64,000 nucleotides of DNA. It comes from Lolium rigidum. Taxonomy: Eukaryota; Streptophyta; Magnoliopsida; Poales; Poaceae. The notes beneath the pieces are model-generated. The model did no database searches. It had not been told where the DNA came from and saw only the letters and a program-made list of their open reading frames with translations. The position numbers and the translations under genes were made by a program. The first letter of the stretch is position 1; each line of letters begins with the position of its first letter. Positions 56,309 through 64,000 of this stretch are shown piece by piece. The stretch is taken from the NCBI RefSeq assembly GCF_022539505.1, contig NC_061509.1, positions 205,928,721 to 205,992,720 of the forward strand, read 5' to 3'.

Positions 56309-57256
56309 GGCCGATCCTTGGGATCGGCCCCAAAGATCTATGGAGGAACATTGCAAAACCTTCATGGAGCGATTCAATCAACGTGGAGGCCGATTCCAGC
56401 AATCGGCCAAAATTATCCTAACCACACATTCTGCCTGTGTTCAACGTCGATCTAATGGGCAGCGGTTTTACGTCGGCTGATGAGAGTCAACATTAGTCCT
56501 AACGGAGCCGACGTTCAAACACAGTGCCTTGGCTAACTACAGAGCCGATATCCGCAGTTACCTGACAGATTCGGCTCGGGGGGCACCTAATCAGATGAAC
56601 ATGTGCAGTGAAATATTGGGGGCCGATAGAAAAATCGGCCAGTAAAAAAAAAATCTCATGGTATACAGCCGATGCACGGACATCGACTTTAGAGATAAGA
56701 AACAAAGCCGATGCACAGCCATCGACTCTAGTACAATTACACAAGATCTACCAGCTGCATGTTTAAGACACGGATTTCGACCAAGTCGGTTTTCAGTTCA
56801 GCCTCAAGGCCAACCTCCAACCTTTTACTCATTAGGCCGTTGGTGTTTCGTCTGCAATATCGGCTTTCAAAGGAAGAAAAGGTGATCGGCTCCGGTGTAT
56901 CTACCGTCGGCCTGGCTAAGTTGGCCACCTTCTCAGCTACGCTCGTAGGAATGGCTAGGACCTCTGCATGGTGGCTGTCTCAATTGCCTGAGTTCAAGGC
57001 CCTTGGACTGAACTGTGTGTCCTCGCCACTGTTCTCACCTTAACTGAGGCTCGGGGGCAGCTGATTTGGTAGACACTCTGTTTTTGGAAGCCGATTGGAG
57101 TGTCATCGGCTGACCCTGCATCATAACCTTCTTCGAAAGCGGTGAGTTGTTGCAGAAGAAGACTACTAGAGCTGCGGAAAGGAGCCTGAAAGGGAAGCCG
57201 TCGTCATCTACAGGGTCTGGTGGATTCTCAAAACAGCCGATGAACAGCCATCGGCT
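56309..57256. repeat. series of GGCCGAT/ATCGGCC hairpins in the 3' non-coding region
   Basis: Clear stems: 56309-56329 (8-bp stem, 5-nt loop), 56388-56408 (8, 5), 56621-56640 (7, 6) and 57235-57256 (8, 6). More single GCCGAT or ATCGGC words and imperfect pairs lie between them, over a dozen in about 1 kb. The LTR has one as well (52637-52655, 8-bp stem, 3-nt loop). Confidence 0.85.
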
Positions 57257-57430
57257 ATAGGATTGCAAAGTATTATGGTCAGACATCAAATTACAGTCTG
57301 AATTTGAGAAGTGCTTGACTGACGATCTAATTGGTATCTGAGTCTGGCTTCATGGGCATCGAAGGCGAAAAGTCCGATACGTTATTATCGGTCTTGGTGC
57401 GGCAAACGGAAGACTTGAAATTGGATTAAT

Positions 57431-58489
57431 TGAGAGTCAAATTAGAAGAACAATCTATCTATTATATAATTAAAGTACAAGACAATCAGCGGTGAAGATT
57501 TGCTAGGCATAATCAACTCAGGAATAACGGCCACGATTTATACTTCGTAATGTTCGGCCGGTGTAATTTCACATATAGGATGTCCATCTCCCCCACGTCT
57601 AGGAACAGCAGCCCACCACGATGGAAAAGATGAGAACAAAACTCATCTACTGCCCTCCTCCGCCGTCCCAATTAGCCCTGCGTCGATTAACCTACCGCTA
57701 CTCTTCCTTATCGTCCTCCTCGCCGCGTCAATTTTCTTCATGGCGTCATCTGCTTGAATATTTGATCTGGAATCGATCTAAAATCTGTACGATCCATGAT
57801 TAAAAAAAGGTACGATCTAGACTTGCTCCTCCCTCTGTCGGCAGCCGCGCCATTCAGCCGTCTCCGGTGATCAGCCGCTGGTGGACGTGAACGTAGCTTG
57901 AATATTTGATCTGTTATCGATCTCTCTGAAAGCTATACGATCCATGATCTAAAAAAAAGGTACGATCTAAACTTGCTCTTCCCTGTGTTGGCAGCAGCAC
58001 GAGGACTCCAAGTCTGATCTCCATGGTCTCAGTCTGTCCGTCTTGATTCATCATACAACATATCGGGAAGAGTTTGGGATTGAGCCGGTTATGAAAGTCC
58101 GATCCAGACTAGGAACAACATGTCTATATACATACATGTGGTCAGATCGATTGATTATGTCTCCATCCCTTGACAACCGAGGCGGTCAAACGAGCAAGCC
58201 ATCCACATGACATGGACAAAGGTAAACCATGGCTGTTTGATCGGCTTCCTTTAATTAAAGGCAGCAGCGGTCGACAGATCAATGGTACGTACTATTGGTC
58301 CTTGAACATCTAGATTGAGCTGCTAAAATAACATAACTATGTGAAGCATCGTCCATGACTCTAGCAACCGACGGTCTCGACAAATCTGATGGTTTTGAAG
58401 GATAATACTAGCTGGAAGATGCTGCACTATCATGCTTTAGCTACGACATTAGTCTGGACGACCTTGATATGCATCTTTGATCAGTGCAT
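57431..58489. other. intergenic stretch with a diverged tandem duplication
   Basis: No gene is recognised. A segment of about 95 bp at 57751-57847 (GCTTGAATATTTGATCTG ... GTACGATCTAGACTTGCTC ... GGCAGC) recurs at about 57897-57996 with small changes, a period of about 146 bp. Both copies carry an A-run before GGTACGATCTA. Confidence 0.7.
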
Positions 58490-58527
58490 CACTAGTGGAA
58501 AATAGGGCTTCCGTGGGAGCCTTTTGT

Positions 58528-58709
58528 CGCGGGCGCGCCTGCACCCGCGACAAATGGCCTGGCCACGTCGCCCCGAAACCATGTGGAGCGCGCGGAGGCT
58601 TTTGTCGCGGCCTTTTGTCGCGGGCCGTACTACGACCCGCGACAAAAGGGTTAGGAGCGACGTGGCCACCCCTTTTGTCGCGGGTCGTAATACGGCCCGC
58701 GACAAAATG
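58528..58709. repeat. CACTA subterminal repeats, TTTTGTCGCGGG type
   Basis: Alternating TTTTGTCGCGGG and CCCGCGACAAAA words form three inverted pairs: about 58531-58553, 58620-58647 and 58673-58707. Such arrays bind the element's transposase in CACTA elements. TATATATATAG follows at 58713 as a likely TATA region. Confidence 0.85.
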
Positions 58710-58998
58710 TCCCCCTATATATATAGAAGCAGCCAGCCACCCCCCACCTCATTTTTTCCTTGGTGGTGAAGGTGGAGGTGTATGCTAGCTCATTTTTTCT
58801 ACATGTGCACAAGAGGTGTTTGATGGAATGCTTGTGAGAGGGATGCCACTTGGTTTTATTTGATAAGATTTCTCCTTTTTTTGATCCTAAAAGGTTAGCA
58901 ACTATTTTCTCGACTATATATATATGCATAGTCCGTACAATACTAATTTTAGCAAGGTGATTGCATCTGATACATATATAATTGTACTTATGATGCAG

Positions 58999-59477
58999 AT
59001 GAGTCATCCATGGATGTACGGTAACCGATGTGCCCCCGCTTTCAGAGAGGGCGTGAATTCTTTCCTGCTTGTGGCCGAGGCCAACAAGTCGAAGCAAGGT
59101 TTTATGTTAAAATGTAAGAACGAGAAGGATTACTCTTGCTCAAGAGACATTAAGAGCCACCTGCTTCGGTTTGGATTCATGTCCAGCTATAATGTTTGGA
59201 CCAAGCACGGAGAAGAAGGGGTTATGATGGAAGACGGCGATGAGGAAGAAGATAATGATGACCAGTACCGATCTATGTTCTCTCGAATGCTTTGATACCG
59301 CAATGGACGACAATGAAGAAGAAGGAGGTGAAGAACGGGCATCGAGATGATCCTGTTGATGATGATCTTCGTCGGGCCATTTCTGATGCAAGAAGAGGCC
59401 GTGGCACGGATAAGGAGAGGTTGCAGTTTGACAAGATGTTAGAGGACCACCACAAATTGTTGTACCCGAGGTTGTGA
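58999..59477 (+). pseudogene. CACTA transposase, N-terminal transposase-associated domain
   Basis: From ATG 58999: MSHPWMYGNRCAPAFREGVN, then SFLLVAEANKSKQGFMLKCK, DIKSHLLRFGFMSSYNVWTK and HGEE. This is the transposase-associated domain (PF13963) that begins TNP2 proteins. An acidic stretch follows, then, after a stop and frame change near 59295, DDLRRAISDARRGRGTDKER and FDKMLEDHHKLLYP. Its zinc-binding Cys pattern has eroded (CKNEKDYSC). Confidence 0.8.
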
Positions 59478-59479
59478 AG

Positions 59480-60935
59480 ATGGGCATAGAAAGCTGGGTA
59501 GCATATTGGAATTGCTGAAATGGAAGGCGAGAGGTCGGTGTGGCTGACTCGGGATTTGAGAAATTGATGATAATATTAAAGAAGTCTGTTTCCAAGAAAT
59601 AATGAATTGCCCGTCGGTACATATGAAGCAAAGAAGCTTGTCTGCCCTCTAGGATTAGATGTGCGGAAGATACATGCATGCATTAATGACCGTATCCTCT
59701 ACCGCGGTGAGAAGTACGAGAATTTGAATAAATGTCCGATATGTGGTGCATTGCGGTATAAGATCGGAAAAGATGACCCTGGTGATGTTGAGGGCGAGCC
59801 ACCCGGGAAGAGGGTTCTGCGAAGGTGATGTGGTATGCTCCAATAATACCACGGTTGAAACGTTTGTTCAGAAACAAAGAGCATGCCAAGTTGTTGCGAT
59901 GGCACATGGAAGAACGTAAGAAAGACGCGATGTTGAGGCACCCCGCTGATGGTCGGCGGTGGAGAAACATCGGGAGAGAGTTTCCGGATTTTGCGGGTGA
60001 GGCAAGGAACTTATACTTTGGTCTAAGTACGAGATGGCATGAATCCTTTTGGGGAGCAGAGCTGCGAGTCACAGCACCTGGCCCGTGACTCTATGTATCT
60101 ACAACCTTCCTCCTTGGTTGTGCATGAAGCGGAAGTTCATTATGATGCTAGTGCTTATCCAAGGCCCAAAGCAACCGGGCAACGACATTGATGTGTACCT
60201 AAGACCATTAGTCGATGAACTTTTGGAGTTGTGGGCCAAACCAGGTGTACGTGTGTGGGATGAGCACACGGAGCAAGAATTTGACCTACGAGCGTTGCTA
60301 TTCGTAACCATCAATGATTGGCCTGCTCTCGGTAACATTTCGGGACGGACGAACAAAGGATACAATGCATGCACACACTTGTTTAGATGAGACTGAAAGT
60401 AAATATTTGGGAAAAAGCGAGAAAAGTTGTGTACCCGTTCAATCGTCGTTTCCTTCCGCGCAAGCATCCCTTAAGGAAAAAAGGCAAGCATTTCGATGGC
60501 GAGGCAGACCGCCGTCCGAAGCTTGTCCCCCGTAGTGGTGCTGATATATTTGACATGGTCAAGGATTTAAATGTTATCTTTGGAAAGGGTCCAGGCAGTC
60601 GACCTGTTCCGAAAGACGATGACGGACACGCGCCCAGGTGGAAGAAGAAATCTATTTTACGGGAGCTAGAATATTGGAAAGTCACGGAAGTCCGCTCTGC
60701 AATCGACGTGATGCACCGACCAAGAATCTTTGTGTGAATATTCTAGGTTTTACGGGCGTGTGTATGGAAAGACAAAAGATACAACGAAGCACGGGAGGAC
60801 CAGGAACTTCATAAAGGACGAAACGGCAATCATCCAGGGCAGTTTGTAGGGCACTGCCGGCTATGCTCTTACCAAACAAGAGAAGGAGATCTTTTTTGAA
60901 GCCCTATTCGAGTATCAAGGTTCCGTACGGTTTCT
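59480..60935 (+). pseudogene. CACTA transposase, TNP2 core (frameshifted, cut by gap)
   Basis: The Transposase_21/TNP2 core is spread over three frames: CPLGLDVRKIHACINDRILY, YENLNKCPICGALRYK, YAPIIPRLKRLFRNKEHAKL, HPADGRRWRNIGREFPDFAG, then MMLVLIQGPKQPGNDIDVYL, RPLVDELLELWAKPGVRVWD, RALLFVTINDWPALGNISGR, FNRRFLPRKHPLRKKGKHFD and KSILRELEYWKVTEVRSAID. Frame changes or stops occur near 59490, 59825, 60090, 60390, 60735 and 60848. The N gap removes the end. The intact protein cuts CACTA termini. Confidence 0.83.
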
Positions 60936-61035
60936 NNNNNNNNNNNNNNNNNNNNNNNNNNNNNNNNNNNNNNNNNNNNNNNNNNNNNNNNNNNNNNNNN
61001 NNNNNNNNNNNNNNNNNNNNNNNNNNNNNNNNNNN
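60936..61035. other. assembly gap of 100 N
   Basis: Exactly 100 N, the usual arbitrary gap size, so the true length is unknown. It separates two different CACTA families and both are incomplete at this point. Confidence 0.99.
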
Positions 61036-61200
61036 TTAGTCGCGGTGGCCCAACCGCGACCAAAGTAGCGCGACTAAAGGCCCCCTTAGTCGCGGTTCCT
61101 TACGAACCGCGACTAAAGGCCCATCCACGTGGGCCTCGTGCGAGCGCTGGGGCGGAGGACCTTTAGTCGCGGTTCTTCCGGCCAACCGCGACTAAAGGCC
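61036..61200. repeat. CACTA subterminal repeats, TTTAGTCGCGGTT type
   Basis: At least three inverted pairs of TTAGTCGCGGTT and AACCGCGACTAAAG within 165 bp, directly after the gap. Confidence 0.88.
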
Positions 61201-61384
61201 TCCGCAGGGTTTAGGGTTTAGCCCCCTCCCCCTAAATCTGGTTTCTTTTTAATTTGTATTATTTTATTTCTTTTGGGTTTTAATTTTGAAGGAGTTTCAC
61301 ATATTCTACGGTACTGTATACATACATGCATATGAATGTACAATTTCAAACAAATTTGAAATTAGAACCAAAAAGAATTCAAGA

Positions 61385-61456
61385 GTAATATACAATATAT
61401 ATTCAATATCGGATGACCATATACAATATATATTCAATATCGGATGACCATATACA
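61385..61456. repeat. 31-bp tandem repeat
   Basis: TATACAATATATATTCAATA followed by TCGGATGACCA occurs twice in direct succession with the start of a third, just after the stop-proximal region of the minus-strand CACTA gene. Confidence 0.85.
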
Positions 61457-61472
61457 ATTTTGAACAAGTTAG

Positions 61473-62310
61473 TTACAAATTCCGGTGCCTATAAAGATCT
61501 ACGTCATCGTAATAGTGTTCTCCTCTAGGATCGATGACTTCCCTCGCCAACCATCCAGCTAGTTCCTCTTGAAGTGGTCGGAAGCGAGCTTCTAGACTAA
61601 GCGTCTTCCGGAGGTTATTCCTCAGGATGTTGTTCTCACACGTCTGGTCCCGCTCATTGCAGTATCTCCGGATCCTCTCACAAACATAGTATCCACATAG
61701 ATTGGTCCCCAGTGGCTGATTATCCCCAATTGTCGGCACTCGCCATTTTAAAATGTAGCTCTTTTTTGAATTCACCGACCTTGGTATCTACGAACCGTCT
61801 CCAAACCCTACGAGGCAAAGAAAATTAAATAAACAAGAGAGTTATTAATTAGTTACTTGATATTAGGAAATGATGAACGAAATAGGCCGATCGATATAGA
61901 GCGCAAATGAATGAAAATAATTACTTTTGCATCATTTTTCTCATGTCGCCCCAAAGCGCCGGATCCATATTCAGAGAGTCGTGGACGAGAACCGAGGAGG
62001 TCCGAACTTTAATTACCATAAGAATCCAGTGGAACCTCGCGGACACGATACATGCACAATCATGCATAACTCATCGATTAGCCACATACCATGCATGGAG
62101 TAAACAAAAGAGAATGTGCTCAAGACGAAACACTCACCCAAAATGGTAAGGAAATAGAATATCACTTTTCTGTTGCTGTTTTCTAATAAACCGCCACAGG
62201 TCTTCCTCCACGTCGGCGGGGTGGTGTTCTAACACATATGAATTAACGATTTGTGGGTCAATGAACCCAACATCATGGATGTTCCTTATTCGCATTTCTC
62301 GCTTCTTCAT
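61473..62310 (-). pseudogene. CACTA second gene, Ulp1/C48 peptidase-like C-terminus
   Basis: Minus-strand exons: about 62310-62155 (IHDVGFIDPQIVNSYVLEHH, DVEEDLWRFIRKQQ), about 62040-61928 (FHWILMVIKVRTSSVLVHDS, NMDPALWGDMRK) and 61805-61473 (TNLCGYYVCERIRRYCNERD). The C48 triad is visible: His in FHW (62029-62031), Asp in VHDS and Cys in NLCGYYV (61695-61697). Plant CACTA elements are known to have captured such SUMO-protease-like domains. The last exon has lost frame between FKKELHFKMAS and the Cys block, so it is scored as broken. Confidence 0.75.
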
Positions 62311-62314
62311 TCCG

Positions 62315-63230
62315 CATAATATATAGCGTACACAACAAGATAGTTAGGACAATATATATATATATATAGTGCAGTGCAATGAACGAGATGGGGTAGAAAT
62401 TAATAAATCACTTACGTAACGTAGCAACCGATGATAGATTTGTCGAGGTCGCGCAGATTGAACAGCTCGGAACAATTCACTCGGAGGAATTTGTACCCAG
62501 TAACGTTTGAAGTGATGCTCATATTTAACTTCCGCATAGATATAGTCTTTGGCGTTTTCATGTTTTATGTAAGCCTTGTACCAATTTAGCGTACCTTTCA
62601 TTTGTCGAGGTAGATCCTCTTCCTCGCGCAGTGCTCGATGAGAGGGCCATTCTTCACATATGTAAATACTACGTCCTTCATTGGCGCCTCATCAAGGCCT
62701 AACACTCGCACGAAGAGTGATACCTAAGTCGGCCGCTTGTTTTCTCGGCACTTTCTACAGTCAATCCATAAGCTGCCGCAGCTGCTATGATATCGGGGGC
62801 CTCCCGACCGGCGGCTTGCACTATGAGCGGGGCGATCGATTGTTTACTTTGTTCCCCGAGCTGGGCAACTTCTTTCCCCCTTTCTAATTTTGTCTCGGCC
62901 TTGTCCTCCAAGGCTTTCTTCTCCGCAGACTCTTTGTTCCTCTTGAACGCGATCGCTTGCCTACGAAGTTCACGTAAATAGTCGTCGAGCAGATTCTTCG
63001 CGGCTTGGGACGGTGTGTTCAAAAATGACTTAGCCCACTCGCTTTTCCTTGTCGAATATACCGGCTTGGGCTCGCCCTCTATTTTCTTCTTGACGCTCGC
63101 CTTCCATTTCTCTAAATCAGCAGCCGCGCCCGCCTCGACTTCCTCGGCACTACTTTCCCAAGGCCTCGTGGGGAGAGGCTTCGATGATACCTCCGGTACC
63201 TTTGTTTTCTTAGGTACGTAAGGGTCCGGG
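62315..63230 (-). pseudogene. CACTA second gene, central region
   Basis: Minus-strand pieces: KKIEGEPKPVYSTRKSEWAK, NTPSQAAKNLLDDYLRELRR and a charged coiled-coil stretch (KRNKESAEKKALEDKAETKL), IVQAAGREAPDIIAAAAAYG; then LDEAPMKDVVFTYVKNGPLI and MKGTLNWYKAYIKHENAKDY with VQIPPSELF. The block ending FNLRDLDKSIIGCYV (about 62460-62415) is one frame over, followed by a GTAAGT donor. This part is conserved among grass CACTA second genes, but its role is unknown. Confidence 0.72.
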
Positions 63231-64000
63231 TTAATAACCCAGGACCGCTTCGCTTCTTCGCCGGAGGTGGATTGGGGGGCGGTACCGGTGTCCGATCACC
63301 CGCCGGACGAGGATCGGGGGCGGCGTCCGCCGACGTGAATGAGGTGTATTAGGTGAAGCACCACCGCCACCGTCACCGCCACCGCCACCGTCACCGCCAC
63401 CGCCACCGCCACCGTCACCGCCACCGCCACCACCACCACCGTACGGGGGTGGACTTGTTGGCGCCTCGCCCGGAAACTTGATAAATTTCTTCCGCCATAG
63501 AATGAACCGGCGCTTGACATCTCCAAGTCTTTTCACCCCTTCAGGTGTAGCAATGTCAATGTCCAGGTCCTCAAACCCTTGGACTATCTCCTCCACCGTG
63601 ACACGAGCATAGCCATCTTGAATGGGGTTGTTGTGGTGGAGTGCTCCAGGTGGTAAAGCACCGCCGATGGCTACCTTCATGGACATGTTCCCGATAGGAT
63701 AATACAGATGACATGCTTTCATCTCCTTTATATCGTCCACGGGGTAGCGAGGAGGCTCCGGTGCAAGTAACTTCGACCACCAGCCGAGGCTCCGGTGCAG
63801 CAATTTCGATCGTCGGTGCACCAGCCGGTGAGGCCTCCGTGGAAGCCACGCTGCTTCTTCTCTGCTGGCTTCCGAGATCCATTGGATGATCTTCATGCTG
63901 CGCCCGAGCTGCATCTCTTTCGGCGACTAGTACACTCACGGTTTTCTTCATCACATCCATTTCCGTTACCAACTTCGCCACAACATCCGCATCCCGATCC
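63231..64000 (-). pseudogene. CACTA second gene, N-terminal region, running off window
   Basis: From the window end: MAKLVTEMDVMKKTVSVLVA (heptad pattern), an Ala/Ser-rich part, then after a frame change near 63745 DIKEMKACHLYYPIGNMSMK, HHNNPIQDGYARVTVEEIVQ, DIDIATPEGVKRLGDVKRRF and LWRKKFIKFPGEAP. A Gly/Asp-rich minisatellite tract follows (63353-63450). The HLYYPIGNMSMKVA..G..LP block is characteristic of this CACTA protein family. Confidence 0.75.
63353..63450. repeat. CACCGC/CACCGT minisatellite coding a Gly/Asp tract
   Basis: A near-perfect run of ACCGCC and ACCGTC triplet pairs. On the minus strand it encodes repeating G-G-G-D-G-G units within the CACTA second gene. Replication slippage here may underlie length variation between copies. 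Confidence 0.9.

Larger units (their letters stand above)
51773..57430 (+). mobile_element. gag-protease-only Ty3/gypsy element, 3' end not defined
   Basis: A plus-strand element: a putative 5' LTR (51773-52915), PBS, a long decayed gag with protease motif (52976-56278) and a non-coding 3' region with many GCCGAT/ATCGGC hairpins. No RT, RNase H or integrase follows. It is probably a non-autonomous member of the Tat side of Ty3/gypsy. The 3' LTR was not found, so the right boundary is only the point where the hairpin motif stops. Confidence 0.65.
58490..60935 (+). mobile_element. CACTA (En/Spm) DNA transposon, left end to assembly gap
   Basis: It starts with the terminal CACTAGTGGAAAA at 58490, preceded by CAT (possible 3-bp target duplication). 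Subterminal repeats and a TNP2-type transposase gene on the plus strand follow, then the gap. The right end is not in the sequence. Confidence 0.85.
61036..64000 (-). mobile_element. second CACTA transposon, minus strand, right part of window
   Basis: Subterminal TTTAGTCGCGGTT/AACCGCGACTAAAGG repeats at 61036-61200, then a minus-strand gene that ends in a Ulp1-like cysteine-protease region and begins upstream of the window end. This is the second (non-transposase) gene of grass CACTA elements. The subterminal motif differs from that at 58528, so this is a different family. Both ends are missing. Confidence 0.8.

Noticed and set aside
57040..57080. 3' LTR of the gag-protease gypsy element after GAGGCTCGGGGGC
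   Set aside because: A polypurine-like GGCTCGGGGGC is followed by AGCTGATTTGG, which does not match the start of the 5' LTR (TGACTAAGTC), and no LTR text follows.

Overview
The window is from a large, repeat-packed plant nuclear genome. The transposon repertoire (Tekay, Athila and Tat Ty3/gypsy elements, a Copia element with very long LTRs, CACTA elements whose second gene ends in a Ulp1-like domain, PIF/Harbinger Myb/SANT genes, a Mutator-type foldback element) and the non-RD receptor-like kinase point to a pooid grass, most likely Triticeae or a close relative such as oat or ryegrass. This is inference from family resemblance; no species marker is visible. There are no rRNA or tRNA genes, no CRISPR array and no bacterial operons.

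Layout. 1-7975: 3' part of a Tekay-type chromovirus (gag tail, protease, RT, RNase H, integrase, chromodomain, polypurine tract, 4.3-kb LTR). It cuts into a Tat-lineage element (7976-12028) that keeps a spliced antisense ORF, a degenerate 3' repeat array and an LTR. 12029-28544: three copies of a Harbinger-type Myb/SANT + NAM-associated-domain gene. The third copy (15434-28544) is split by a complete Athila element (16424-27104, TSD CATAC) that landed on the splice donor of its intron. 28545-32989: unassigned sequence, a 662-bp Mutator-type foldback MITE (9-bp TSD), a LINE 3' tail and a 5'-truncated LINE on the minus strand. 32995-42612: a complete Copia-type element on the minus strand (TSD GAGTG, 2.6-kb LTRs) that encodes only gag.

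43012-44463 is the only plausible host gene with an open reading frame: a five-exon, 360-codon non-RD protein kinase with a 400-bp tandem duplication over its 3' end. 44.6-49.7 kb holds small gene-like fragments (a TPR exon and unrecognised pieces). 49.7-51.8 kb: a minus-strand Tat pol fragment (RT plus two RNase H domains). 51.8-57.4 kb: a plus-strand gag-protease-only gypsy element rich in GCCGAT/ATCGGC hairpins. 58490-60935: a CACTA element with a decayed TNP2 transposase, then a 100-N assembly gap, then a second CACTA of another family on the minus strand running off the end of the window.

Order of events can be read in places: Harbinger copy 3 predates the Athila insertion, and the Tat element at 8 kb predates the Tekay insertion. 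Almost every transposon gene carries frameshifts or stops, so most are entered as pseudogenes. Family names rest on motifs and architecture seen in the sequence and on general knowledge; no database search was possible.
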